From positions 1 to 31,365 of the forward strand of contig VGRU01000015.1 of NCBI GenBank assembly GCA_016875255.1: a stretch of 31,365 nucleotides of DNA, given 5' to 3'. The translations under genes were made by a program, and so were the position numbers. Shown here piece by piece: positions 23,209 to 31,346 of the stretch (position 1 is the stretch's first letter; every line of letters starts with the position of its first letter). The notes under the pieces were generated by a model. The model had not been told where the DNA came from. It ran no database searches and worked only from the letters and a program-made list of their open reading frames with translations. This stretch comes from Deltaproteobacteria bacterium. Lineage in GTDB: Bacteria > Desulfobacterota > BSN033 > UBA1163.

Positions 23209-24229
23209 AGACCTCCTCCTTTCCCTTGCCCGCTAGAACAATCTTCCCTTCGCTTTCAAGTTTCTTGGCCACCTTCAGGATGGACTGCTGGGCCGTCTCC
23301 ACATCCTTCAGCCGCGCAGGCCCCATTACCTCCAGGTCTTCCTTCAGCATCTGGGCCGCTCTTTCCGACATGTTCTTGAAGACCTTCTCCCTTAATTCCT
23401 CAGAGGCGGTCTTCAGAGCCATCGTCAAAGTCTCATTATTGATCTCCTTGAGTATGGCCATGATGCTCCGGTCATCCACCTGAAGCAGGTCTTCAAAGAT
23501 AAACATCAGCTTCCGGATCTCTTCGGCCAGTCCCTGTTTCTGCTCCTCGATCTCCTTTAAAATGTTACCCTCCGCAGAACCTTCCATCTGATTCAATATC
23601 TCAGCGGCCAGGCGGACTCCCCCTCTTTTCTGCCCCTCAAACCCTTTGATCGTGGCAATCTCCTCTTGTAGGACCTGGTCGATCTCCTCCACAATGCCCG
23701 GAGGAATATTTTCCAGTTCCGCAATCCGGCAGATCACCTCTGTCTGAAGAGTGGGAGGAAGCTCTTCAAGAATCGCGGAGGCCTGGCTGGAATCGAGATG
23801 GGTGAGAATAATCGCAATGGTCTGAGGATGCTCGGCCCGTATGAAATTGGAAACGGTTTTGGGATCGAGCCGCCGGATTTTTTGAAAGAGGTTCCACTTC
23901 CCCTCTTCCTGGATCTCCTCTAACAGATTCTGCGCTTTCTCCCCATTAATCGCTCTGGAGACGATGCTTTTGATGAACTGGCTCCCTCCCTCATGCCCGA
24001 TCTGGATCGCAAGTTGTGAGGAGGAGGCCTCCTGAAACTCCGACAGGATCGTCTCTACGACTTTAGGCGAAAGGGAGGAGAGCTTTGATATCGACCCCCC
24101 GATCTTCTTGATCTCCTCCTCGTTGAGCTGTTTGACGATCGTGGAAGCGATTTCTTCTCCGAGGCTGAAGAGCAAGATGGCGGCTTTCTGGGGTCCGGAT
24201 AACCTTTCGATGGCCATAGTCGATTTCAC
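23201..24229 (-). CDS. fliG: Flagellar motor switch protein FliG
   Basis: The 342 residues cover all three FliG domains: the N-terminal FliF-binding part (LSGPQKAAILLFSLGEEIAS), the middle domain with the conserved RAEHPQTIAIILTHLD, and the torque domain (FEDLLQVDDRSIMAILKEIN, TLTMALKTASEELREKVFKN, SERAAQMLKEDLEVMGPARL). FliG forms the upper C-ring and meets the stator MotA. Its ATG overlaps the fliF stop (ATGA). Length is normal. Confidence 0.96.
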   Translation of the reverse strand: MKSTMAIERLSGPQKAAILLFSLGEEIASTIVKQLNEEEIKKIGGSISKLSSLSPKVVETILSEFQEASSSQLAIQIGHEGGSQFIKSIVSRAINGEKAQNLLEEIQEEGKWNLFQKIRRLDPKTVSNFIRAEHPQTIAIILTHLDSSQASAILEELPPTLQTEVICRIAELENIPPGIVEEIDQVLQEEIATIKGFEGQKRGGVRLAAEILNQMEGSAEGNILKEIEEQKQGLAEEIRKLMFIFEDLLQVDDRSIMAILKEINNETLTMALKTASEELREKVFKNMSERAAQMLKEDLEVMGPARLKDVETAQQSILKVAKKLESEGKIVLAGKGKEEVFV

Positions 24230-25815
24230 TCCTTCTCATGGAGCCATGACCGCAGGACCCCGACTGCCTTTGAAGGATCTCTCTGAATGAATTGCAGCGC
24301 ATGATCCCTGGGGTTTAGGGCTGTAACCGGTGTCCGTTCGGATGGCATTTCAACGGGAATCATTCCCGGAGCCGCGGCCTGCAGAAGCGATACGTCCTGC
24401 GCCTGTTCCATCGACCTCTTCTTCAGTATGGGTCGGAGGACAAAGAAGATGAACAGGAGCACAAGGACCAGGCTGATCGCCGGCTTGTAAATCATGGGCA
24501 GGTAATTCTGATAGGAGCTTCCTTTCTCGGTTTTGATCTCCTCCTCAGCCGTGGACCAGTAAAAAGGAAGGTTGATCACCTCCACCTGATCTCCCCTTCC
24601 GTCATTATATCCGATCGCCTTCTTGACGATATTCTCCAGATGTTTCATCTCATCCTGAGAACGGGGCGCATACTTCTTCTCCTTATTTCCTTTGGCTCCT
24701 GCCTCCTCTTTATAAGTCCCATCAATGACCACAGCGGCTGAGACCTTTTTGATGCCTCCCACAGGACTTCTGGTCTGTTTGTTCACCTTCGAAATTTCAT
24801 AATTCCGGACCTCATTCTGCCGCTCCATCAGGCTCATTGCTCCTTGCTGGGAGGAAGGAGCCGGGGTGGCTGTCTTCGCTTCGGAACCTGCCTCTTGCTT
24901 GACCCCTGAGGACTTGGCTTCGGAAAAGGGCTTTTCCACATTTCTCTGCTCGCTTCTGAGAACCGTATTGGGATCGAACTTCTCTTCGGTCACCACTACC
25001 TGCTGAAAATCGATCTCCGTCGAAATTCTCGCAATGGCCTTGCCCGGCCCCAGAACTTCTTCGAGCATGCCCTGAACCTTCTTTCGGAGGCCCTCTTCAA
25101 TGCTCTGCTGGTACTCCAGTTGGGTGTTGGTCAAGTGTCCAATCGGACTATTGCCGGCCCTTTTGGAGAGAACCTTCCCCGACATATCGACGATAGAAAT
25201 ATTGCCCGGCTCCAACCCTTCCACGGCGCTGGCCACCAGATGAAGGATTCCTTCGACCTGCGACGCATTGAGGGTCAACCCGGCCCTGGTTTTAACGAAG
25301 ACCGATGCGGTGGGCTTCTTCTGCTCCTCCACGAAGAGAGACTCCCTGGGGGTGGCGATGTGAACACGCACCTGCTCCACCTCTTTGATCTGTTTGATCG
25401 TCCTGCTCAACTCGCCCTGCAGGGCTCTCTGATAATTGAGCCTCTGTACGAAGTCGGTGACCCCGATGCTGTTTCGGTCGAAGACCTCAAATCCAACGCC
25501 TCCTCCTCTGGGCAAACCTTCGGCGGCAAGAGAAAGCCGCAGGTCATAAACCTGTTCACTGGGCACCAGGAGGGTTGTCCCATTGTGGGACAGACGGAAG
25601 GGGATCTTCTTCTCTTTCAGCTTATTGGCCATCTCTCCGGCATCCTCGGCCGAGAGGCCGGTGAAGAGGACCTGGTGGTCGGGCTGGGTGTTCCAGAAGA
25701 TGAGAGATCCGAATAGAAGGACGGAGAGAAGGAGAACGAAAAGGATCATCAATGTCCGTCCTCTGGAGATGAGGTCCAAAAAGGGCAAGATCTGTTCGTT
25801 CACTTTGTTTGCCAT
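24226..25815 (-). CDS. fliF: Flagellar M-ring protein FliF
   Basis: The 529-residue protein has two membrane segments (about 21-41 and 445-463) around a large periplasmic region. Ring-building motifs include LFTGLSAEDAGEMANKLKEK, GVGFEVFDRNSIGVTDFVQR, LNYQRALQGELSRTI and ARISTEIDFQ. The cytosolic tail (NPRDHALQFIQRDPSKAVGV) is the FliG-binding segment. FliF forms the MS-ring, the platform for the export gate, rod and C-ring. A 123-base gap with a palindrome separates it from fliE. Confidence 0.96.
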   Translation of the reverse strand: MANKVNEQILPFLDLISRGRTLMILFVLLLSVLLFGSLIFWNTQPDHQVLFTGLSAEDAGEMANKLKEKKIPFRLSHNGTTLLVPSEQVYDLRLSLAAEGLPRGGGVGFEVFDRNSIGVTDFVQRLNYQRALQGELSRTIKQIKEVEQVRVHIATPRESLFVEEQKKPTASVFVKTRAGLTLNASQVEGILHLVASAVEGLEPGNISIVDMSGKVLSKRAGNSPIGHLTNTQLEYQQSIEEGLRKKVQGMLEEVLGPGKAIARISTEIDFQQVVVTEEKFDPNTVLRSEQRNVEKPFSEAKSSGVKQEAGSEAKTATPAPSSQQGAMSLMERQNEVRNYEISKVNKQTRSPVGGIKKVSAAVVIDGTYKEEAGAKGNKEKKYAPRSQDEMKHLENIVKKAIGYNDGRGDQVEVINLPFYWSTAEEEIKTEKGSSYQNYLPMIYKPAISLVLVLLFIFFVLRPILKKRSMEQAQDVSLLQAAAPGMIPVEMPSERTPVTALNPRDHALQFIQRDPSKAVGVLRSWLHEKE

Positions 25816-25855
25816 ATCCTATCCCTTGCGATTAATATTGCTATTCCTCACTGAT

Positions 25856-25920
25856 CCCGGGTAGGGTCTCGATTGGTCGGGGCCTGCCAAGGACGACTGA
25901 AGCCGTCCCTACCCTGCCGG
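25856..25920. repeat. Palindromic sequence between fliE and fliF
   Basis: Outer arms GGGTAGGG (25858-25865) and CCCTACCC (25907-25914) enclose a GGACG/CGTCC hairpin. It is the only sizeable gap within the flagellar operon and could set a different mRNA level for fliE and fliF. Confidence 0.6.
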
Positions 25921-25938
25921 AGTGAGGGGTTCGATGAA

Positions 25939-26229
25939 TTAGAATTGCATCCTCATGATCTCTTCATAGGCGGCAATGACCTTATTCCGGACCTGGATCA
26001 TCAGCTTCAGGGAAATTCCGGCCTTTTCCATGGCAATCATGGCCTCATGGATATCCGTCTCGCCCATGACCATCCCCTGGACTTTCTGCTCTGCCTCATC
26101 GGAAAGGCGATTCAGCTCGTCAATCGATTGACCCAGCGCCTTCTTAAAGTCCGAGAGAGGGTCAGGGTTCCCCTTCCGGTCAATCTCCTGATTCATCAAT
26201 GGAACGGAAAGCACCTCATTGATATTCAT
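25939..26229 (-). CDS. fliE: Flagellar hook-basal body complex protein FliE
   Basis: The 96-residue protein has the FliE pattern: FKKALGQSIDELNRLSDEAE, then MVMGETDIHEAMIAMEKAGI and SLKLMIQVRNKVIAAYEEIM with the terminal RMQF. FliE links the MS-ring to the proximal rod and is the first rod protein exported. It follows flgC after 26 bases. Confidence 0.94.
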   Translation of the reverse strand: MNINEVLSVPLMNQEIDRKGNPDPLSDFKKALGQSIDELNRLSDEAEQKVQGMVMGETDIHEAMIAMEKAGISLKLMIQVRNKVIAAYEEIMRMQF

Positions 26230-26255
26230 CTTTGCTCCTCAACTCGATGGCCGTT

Positions 26256-26762
26256 TTATCGGCCGATCTCCAATGCCCTTAATGCCATATTTTTGGCCGC
26301 ATTAAAGGCGGTAATATTGGCTTCGTAACTCCGTACAGCTCTCAGCATATCAACCATCTCTTCAACGATGTTGATGTTGGGCAAAAATACGTATCCATCC
26401 TTGTCTGCATCGGGATGGGAGGGATCATAGACCATCTGGAAGGGGCGCAGGTCTTCGAGCGTTGCCGCCTGAATGGTTGCTTCCTGCGGAGGAACGCCTC
26501 TCCCTCCGATTTCCATTCGACCGAAGTGGTCCGGATGAGTCCTGGAGAGATGGCCCGCCATCCGGAGTCTGCCGGAGAGCATCTCGGTGAAGCGCTGATC
26601 CACAGGGCCGTTCGAAAAAACGACCCTCTTCCGGCGATAGGGTTCGCCTCCGCTTCCTCTTGTGGTCTGAATATTGGAGAGGTTCAGGGAGATGGCATCC
26701 ATGACCGTTCTCTGGGCCTGAAGTCCGCCGGAGCTGATCCCCATAGATTTAAATATATTCAT
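26256..26762 (-). CDS. flgC: Proximal rod protein FlgC
   Basis: The 168-residue protein opens with the rod/hook signature (FKSMGISSGGLQAQRTVMDA, ISLNLSNIQTTR) and closes with the FlgC hallmark YDPSHPDADKDGYVFLPNIN, then EEMVDMLRAVRSYEANITAF. It is somewhat longer than the usual 135-150 residues because of a Gly/Arg-rich insertion around residues 65-100. It starts six bases after flgB. Confidence 0.94.
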   Translation of the reverse strand: MNIFKSMGISSGGLQAQRTVMDAISLNLSNIQTTRGSGGEPYRRKRVVFSNGPVDQRFTEMLSGRLRMAGHLSRTHPDHFGRMEIGGRGVPPQEATIQAATLEDLRPFQMVYDPSHPDADKDGYVFLPNINIVEEMVDMLRAVRSYEANITAFNAAKNMALRALEIGR

Positions 26763-26768
26763 ACAGGT

Positions 26769-27164
26769 CTATCTTCCTCCTTCCTGAATGACCGTTTTCA
26801 GGCCCTCAAATTTTTTCAATAATGCCTGAACTCCGGCCTGAAACATCAGATTGTTTTCAGCCAATTTCGCCATCTCCTGATCAAGCTGTACTCCTTCTGC
26901 GGAAGAAGTTGTCTCCACCGCACCCTGAAAATCTCCGGAAAGATGCTGGGGATGGGTCGTCCTGAGAAAAGCCGGAGAGCGATCCTGAATCACCTCCTGT
27001 AGGACTTTTTGAAACGAGACCTCTCTCGGAGCATGGTTCGGGTTCTCGGAATTGGCAATATTATCCGAGAGGATTCTGTGCCGAAACGTCCGGAGGTCTA
27101 AAGACCGCTGGAGCAATCCGATCGTATGGTCGAACAACTGTCTTTTGATCTGAAATCTGTCCAT
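26769..27164 (-). CDS. flgB: Proximal rod protein FlgB
   Basis: The 131 residues show the FlgB layout: LLQRSLDLRTFRHRILSDNI followed by ANSENPNHAPREVSFQKVL, and the C-terminal VQLDQEMAKLAENNLMFQAG then VQALLKKFEGLKTVIQEGG. FlgB and FlgC polymerise as the proximal rod. The gene is 61 bases downstream of the sigma-54 activator at 27226 and probably in the same transcript. Confidence 0.94.
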   Translation of the reverse strand: MDRFQIKRQLFDHTIGLLQRSLDLRTFRHRILSDNIANSENPNHAPREVSFQKVLQEVIQDRSPAFLRTTHPQHLSGDFQGAVETTSSAEGVQLDQEMAKLAENNLMFQAGVQALLKKFEGLKTVIQEGGR

Positions 27165-27225
27165 CCTCTTGGCCCTCCAACAATGAGCAATTAAACGGTT
27201 GTAATTAATTTTTTACCAGAAATTT

Positions 27226-28620
27226 TTAACTCTCTGTGACTGGGACATGCCAAACCAACTCATTTGAAACTTCGAAACCAGACACATTATCCTTATACTC
27301 ATGCAGTTTGTTTCTCAATGTCCTGATGCTGATCCCGAGGATCTTTGCCGCATGGGTCCGGTTCCCATTGGTCTTCTCCAGGGCCCTGAAGATCAGGTCT
27401 TTCTCCATCTCCTTCAATGAAAAGGGGGAGGCTGTTGATTCCTTTGCCTCCGGGGCCATGCCCCCCTCCTTATGAGAAAAATCTTTCAGATCGAGCCGGG
27501 GAGTTGAACCGGTCAGGACGGCACGCTCGACCACGTTCTTCAATTCCCTCACATTTCCCCGCCAGGGCTGCTGACCCAGCCAGCGAAGAGCCTCCTCGGA
27601 AGCAGAGGTCTCCGGCTTTCCGTAATGATCGGAAAATTTTTTTAGAAAGAACCGTGCCAGAAGCTCGATGTCCTCTGTCCGTTCCCTCAGGGGAAGAAGT
27701 AGAATCGATATCACATTCAACCTGAAATAGAGATCCTCCCTGAACTCACCCTTCTCAATGGAGGTCTCTAACTTCCGATTGGTGGTGGCAATGACCCTCA
27801 CATCGATGGGAACGGGCTCCCGTCCTCCGATGCGATCCAGTTCATTCTCCTGAATCACCCTCAGAATCTTCGCCTGAAGGAATGGGGTCATCTCCGTAAT
27901 CTCATCGAGCAGAAGGGTCCCGCGGTGAGCCAGTTCAAACTTCCCGATCTTCCTGCACAGGGCCCCCGTAAAGGCCCCCTTTTCATGACCGAAAAGCTCG
28001 CTCTCAAACAGGGATTCCGGAAGGGAAGCGCAGTTGACTGCGACAAACGGTCCCTGATGACGGGGACTCTTCATATGGATATGTCGCGCAAACAGCTCTT
28101 TCCCGGTCCCGCTCTCTCCCTGAATGAGCACCGGAGCATTGCTAAAGGCAATGCGATCGCATAGATCAATGATCTCTCTCACCCTCCTGTCTCTGGTGAG
28201 GATCGGTGTCGAACCATTGATTCCGTCGGGAGGCATGACCCTTGAAGGGGAAGGGTCTTCTCTGAGCGCCGTCAAGATTCGCTCCTCCAGAACCTTCATC
28301 GAAATGGGTTTGAGGAGATAATCGAAAGCCCCTTTTCTCATGGCCTCGACAGCATTCTGAACCGAACCGGACCCGGTGACAATAATCACAGGGGTGTGAG
28401 GTGATTTACTCTTGATCTTCTCAAGAAGCTGAAGCCCATCCCGGTCCGGCAATTTCATGTCCGCAATCACAAGATCGAAGGGGTTCTGGTCAAAAGCGGA
28501 GAGACCTTTCCCTGCATTCTCTGTTGAAACCACCGTGTAACCATTATGGGAAAGCCCTTCGCAAAGGACTCCTCTCGTATCGGCTTCATCTTCCACAATC
28601 AATAATCGTTTCTTACTCAT
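27226..28620 (-). CDS. Sigma-54-dependent flagellar response regulator (FlrC/FlgR-like)
   Basis: This 464-residue NtrC-family activator has a receiver (D54 in VIADMKLP, K104 in LLKP), AAA+ domain with Walker A GESGTGKE (168-175), intact GAFTGA (215-220) and LLLDEITEM, and a Fis-type helix-turn-helix (NRTHAAKILGISIRTLRNKL). Being the first gene before flgB, it probably controls sigma-54 flagellar promoters in the manner of FlrC, FleR or FlgR; the exact orthologue cannot be fixed. A good -24/-12 promoter lies 36 bases before the start, so the gene is itself sigma-54-dependent. No kinase gene is adjacent. Confidence 0.92.
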   Translation of the reverse strand: MSKKRLLIVEDEADTRGVLCEGLSHNGYTVVSTENAGKGLSAFDQNPFDLVIADMKLPDRDGLQLLEKIKSKSPHTPVIIVTGSGSVQNAVEAMRKGAFDYLLKPISMKVLEERILTALREDPSPSRVMPPDGINGSTPILTRDRRVREIIDLCDRIAFSNAPVLIQGESGTGKELFARHIHMKSPRHQGPFVAVNCASLPESLFESELFGHEKGAFTGALCRKIGKFELAHRGTLLLDEITEMTPFLQAKILRVIQENELDRIGGREPVPIDVRVIATTNRKLETSIEKGEFREDLYFRLNVISILLLPLRERTEDIELLARFFLKKFSDHYGKPETSASEEALRWLGQQPWRGNVRELKNVVERAVLTGSTPRLDLKDFSHKEGGMAPEAKESTASPFSLKEMEKDLIFRALEKTNGNRTHAAKILGISIRTLRNKLHEYKDNVSGFEVSNELVWHVPVTES

Positions 28621-28655
28621 TTTGGCATCACAAAGATAGCTTTGGATTTCTTAAA

Positions 28656-28671
28656 AGCAAATACTATGCCA
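28656..28671 (-). promoter_or_regulatory. Sigma-54 (-24/-12) promoter of the regulator-flgB operon
   Basis: The minus strand reads TGGCATAGTATTTGCT, matching TGGCAC-N5-TTGCW closely, with GG and GC separated by exactly ten bases. It lies 36 bases upstream of the regulator ATG and points towards regulator-flgBC-fliE. Confidence 0.75.
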
Positions 28672-28866
28672 TCTTGCCCCTGAAAAAAATCCAAACTAAA
28701 CCGCTACTTATAGGATGGTCCCTGGCGACCGCGGTTCTGGAAATGTCAAAATCCCATATCGATGTCATTCTTTTGACCCATTTCGTGCCTTCTTGTGGTT
28801 GCATGAAAATTGTAAAGTTATATTCGATTGGGAGGACATTCTTGTTTTGTCAATAGTTAGAGGAAG

Positions 28867-28977
28867 GTTACGGTTACGAAGCCCGTTTCGGTTATCGGTT
28901 ACGGTCACGTATCAAGAAGTAAGAGACGACAAACGCAGCCTTTTAATAACGATACGGGCCTCGTTACCTTTACCGTT
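28867..28977. repeat. Imperfect inverted repeat with GGTTACG motifs
   Basis: The arm at 28867-28895 (GTTACGGTTACGAAGCCCG and following bases) pairs with 28945-28977 (ATAACGATACGGGCCTCGTT and following bases) with a few mismatches, giving a stem of roughly 28 pairs around a 50-base loop. It follows the stop of the upstream regulator and may act as a terminator-like or REP-type element. Confidence 0.65.
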
Positions 28978-29002
28978 AGACTTTAATTTCTAGGCAATTG
29001 CA

Positions 29003-30388
29003 TCAAGAGGGGGGGCGATGGAGATTCTGGCGCTTGATCTTTTCAATCAATGTGGTCCTGTTCATATGCAACAGTTGAGCCGCTTTGTTTTTAACCCATC
29101 CGCTCTTATTGAGGGCCTCAAGGATCAACTGTTTCTCAAGCTCATTGAGAGCGGTTTCGAGCGAAAGCCCCTCCTGTGGAATATCCATTGTCCCACCGAT
29201 CTCTTTGGATGAAGGGGGCAACACCCTTTCGGGCAGATCCGGTAAGTCAATCATTTCACTGCCGGCAAGGATGATCAGTCGCTCGATCATATTTTCAAGT
29301 TCTCTCACATTGCCTGGCCAGTCGTATTCCATCAATCTTTCCATGGCCTCATCCGTAATTCCTGTTACCTTTTTCCTCTTACTTTTACTGAAATGGTGGA
29401 TAAAGTGAAAGGCCAGAAGGGGAATATCCGATTTACGCTGCTTCAGGGGAGGAATTTCAATAGGGATCACATTCAGGCGATAATAGAGGTCCTCTCTGAA
29501 TTTCTTTTTCAATACCGCCTTCTTCAAATCCTGATGAGTGGCTGAAATGATCCGGATATCCACCTTGATCGGCTTCACTCCGCCGATTCGCTCAAATTGT
29601 CTCTCCTGGAGAACCCGCAATAACTTGCTCTGTAAGTTGGGGTTCATATCTCCGATCTCATCCAGAAAGAGGGTTCCGCCGTTGGCCAGCTCAAAACGGC
29701 CGATTCGGGTCCGGATGGCGCTGGTAAAGGCCCCCTTTTCATGCCCGAAAAGCTCACTCTCTAAGAGTTCGCTCGGAATGGCCGCGCAATTGACCGGAAC
29801 GAAGGGCCCTTCCCTCCGGTAGCTATTGTAGTGGAGCGCCCTGGCGATCAGCTCTTTGCCCGTTCCGCTATCCCCGAGGATGAGGATGGTGCTATCCGTA
29901 TCGGCCACCTTTTCAACCGTCTCAAAAACATCCTGCATGGCAGGGCTTTCACCGATGATATTCTTGAATTGATACTTCCTCTTCAATTGATTTCGAAGAT
30001 TGATGTTCTCTCTTTTTAGATTCCGATATTCCAGGGCCCTGTTCAGGGTGATGACGATTTCGTCCATCTTCACGGGTTTGGTGAGGTAGTCGAAGGCTCC
30101 GCTTTTGATCGCCTCCACAGCGTTCTTAATAGTCCCGTAGCCGGTCAGAATAATGCAGATCGATTCGGGGGAATGTTCCTTCATAAATTTTAAGACTTCC
30201 ATCCCATCCGCACCCGGCATTTTCATGTCCGTCAGGATGATGTCATAAAATTTCTTTTCGATCATTGATATGCCGGAGGTTCCATCGGAGGTGGTCGTAA
30301 TATCGTAGCCTTCTGAGGTCAAGTATTCGGAAAGGTTATCCAGTATCTCCGGTGAGTCGTCGATGAGGAGAATCTTCTCACTGCCCAT
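29003..30388 (-). CDS. Sigma-54 activator response regulator with a GAFTSA loop
   Basis: The ATG at 30388 has AAGGAA seven bases upstream and gives 461 residues; an upstream start at 30439 is less likely. The receiver has D54 (ILTDMKMP) and K104 (LTKP). The AAA+ domain shows Walker A GDSGTGKE (172-179), Walker B LFLDEIGD and the sigma-54 contact loop as GAFTSA (219-224) instead of GAFTGA. A Fis-type helix-turn-helix (KNKAAQLLHMNRTTLIEKIK) ends the protein. In context it may be the upper-tier flagellar regulator. It lies 126 bases downstream of the unknown gene at 30515, with its own sigma-70-like promoter. Confidence 0.92.
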   Translation of the reverse strand: MGSEKILLIDDSPEILDNLSEYLTSEGYDITTTSDGTSGISMIEKKFYDIILTDMKMPGADGMEVLKFMKEHSPESICIILTGYGTIKNAVEAIKSGAFDYLTKPVKMDEIVITLNRALEYRNLKRENINLRNQLKRKYQFKNIIGESPAMQDVFETVEKVADTDSTILILGDSGTGKELIARALHYNSYRREGPFVPVNCAAIPSELLESELFGHEKGAFTSAIRTRIGRFELANGGTLFLDEIGDMNPNLQSKLLRVLQERQFERIGGVKPIKVDIRIISATHQDLKKAVLKKKFREDLYYRLNVIPIEIPPLKQRKSDIPLLAFHFIHHFSKSKRKKVTGITDEAMERLMEYDWPGNVRELENMIERLIILAGSEMIDLPDLPERVLPPSSKEIGGTMDIPQEGLSLETALNELEKQLILEALNKSGWVKNKAAQLLHMNRTTLIEKIKRQNLHRPPS

Positions 30389-30417
30389 ATCGCATTCCTT
30401 TTTTTGAGGGTTAAGGA

Positions 30418-30446
30418 ATGCTACTATAATCTTTTTCAAATGTCAA
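30418..30446 (-). promoter_or_regulatory. Candidate sigma-70 promoter of the GAFTSA regulator
   Basis: Perfect TTGACA (30446-30441) is followed after 17 bases by TAGCAT (30423-30418), about 30 bases upstream of the chosen ATG. The -10 box is weak. Confidence 0.4.
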
Positions 30447-30514
30447 ATAATTGACTCATTTTAGATCCTTAAGACCATTCCCTTGTAATGCAAACTGGTT
30501 CTGTCGATGGTCTA

Positions 30515-31006
30515 TTAGAGATACTCTCCTCTGCGGAACTTCTCGATCTCCACGGCGGAAAGGATCCCGGTTTCATTCAAAATCTTACGCAATGGATCAG
30601 CAGGAGGAAGCTTTTCAGAAAGTAGATTTAATCCGTCCACCTCCTTCGTCAATGCCTGGATGAACGGATCGATCTTTCTCAAAGAGGTCTCAGGATCGGA
30701 AAGACCCTCGTGATATTGTTCTAAGATAATTAAGGTGTCTTCAACCGCTTTGAGGCTTTGAGATCGAATCCGGGTAATGTTCTCCTGATCCGTTAGATCA
30801 AGAAGAGAAGCGGATGAAATAGGGTTCGGCGAGATCCTCATCCTTCCCTCGGAATCAAAGGGAGAACCCCCCTGTGCCGTAGCGTTCAACCGTTCGCCGG
30901 CATCTCCGAGTAATTTCTGGAAATCAAGGTCCTTGGTCGCATCCGCCTTTTTCTTATCCGAATGGACCACAGGTAGAATGGGTGGATTGAGATCCTTTAT
31001 CTTCAT
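30515..31006 (-). CDS. Uncharacterised protein at the head of the flagellar cluster
   Basis: The 163-residue soluble protein has no signal peptide. A disordered N-terminal third (MKIKDLNPPILPVVHSDKKK) precedes a helical region from about residue 65 (RSQSLKAVEDTLIILEQYHE), ending with SAVEIEKFRRGEYL. AGGTGT precedes the ATG. The disordered start and amphipathic helices resemble small flagellar export substrates, chaperones or anti-sigma-type regulators, but I do not recognise a family. A good sigma-54 promoter 36 bases upstream and its place before the flagellar regulators support a motility role. Confidence 0.75.
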   Translation of the reverse strand: MKIKDLNPPILPVVHSDKKKADATKDLDFQKLLGDAGERLNATAQGGSPFDSEGRMRISPNPISSASLLDLTDQENITRIRSQSLKAVEDTLIILEQYHEGLSDPETSLRKIDPFIQALTKEVDGLNLLSEKLPPADPLRKILNETGILSAVEIEKFRRGEYL

Positions 31007-31041
31007 AAGAGAACACCTCCATTTAAAGTTGAAAATAGATA

Positions 31042-31057
31042 TGCAAATTTTATGCCT
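31042..31057 (-). promoter_or_regulatory. Sigma-54 (-24/-12) promoter upstream of the unknown flagellar-cluster gene
   Basis: The minus strand reads AGGCATAAAATTTGCA with GG and GC ten bases apart. It shares GGCATA and TTTGC with the promoter at 28656-28671 and lies 36 bases upstream of the 163-residue protein's ATG, the same distance as at the other site. Confidence 0.7.
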
Positions 31058-31276
31058 TAGAGACGGACAGAGGAAACGGCATGAGAGGAAGGGGAAAACC
31101 CTTTATTTTCTAATACTACAACGACAGATCATCAAGAATCCCACCCCCACCTTAACCCTCCCCCTGAAGAGACTGTGTCGTGATTACTATTTTGTCATCC
31201 TGAATTTATTTCAGGGTCTCGCAATTGATTGAATTAATTAGAGTCTGTTTATAAACTAACAGTTTCGAAAAAGGTT

Positions 31277-31346
31277 GTCATTCCGGCGAAAGCCGGAATC
31301 CAGTCTTTTCAAGACCTTCTGGATGCCGGATCAAGTCCGGCATGAC
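31277..31346. repeat. Composite palindromic intergenic repeat, second copy
   Basis: GTCATTCCGGCGAAAGCCGG with AATCCAG is mirrored by CTGGATGCCGGATCAAGTCC and GGCATGAC. Its architecture matches 12809-12876, though the hairpin cores differ, as in dispersed REP-like families. Confidence 0.75.

Larger units (their letters stand above)
28621..29002. other. 382-base intergenic region with a sigma-54 promoter and inverted repeat
   Basis: No gene is convincing here. It contains the promoter at 28656-28671 and the long inverted repeat at 28867-28977. The remainder is AT-rich sequence. Confidence 0.7.

Noticed and set aside
28715..28993. 92-codon plus-strand frame between the two flagellar regulators
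   Set aside because: It runs through the inverted repeat, lacks a ribosome site and has no recognisable motif.
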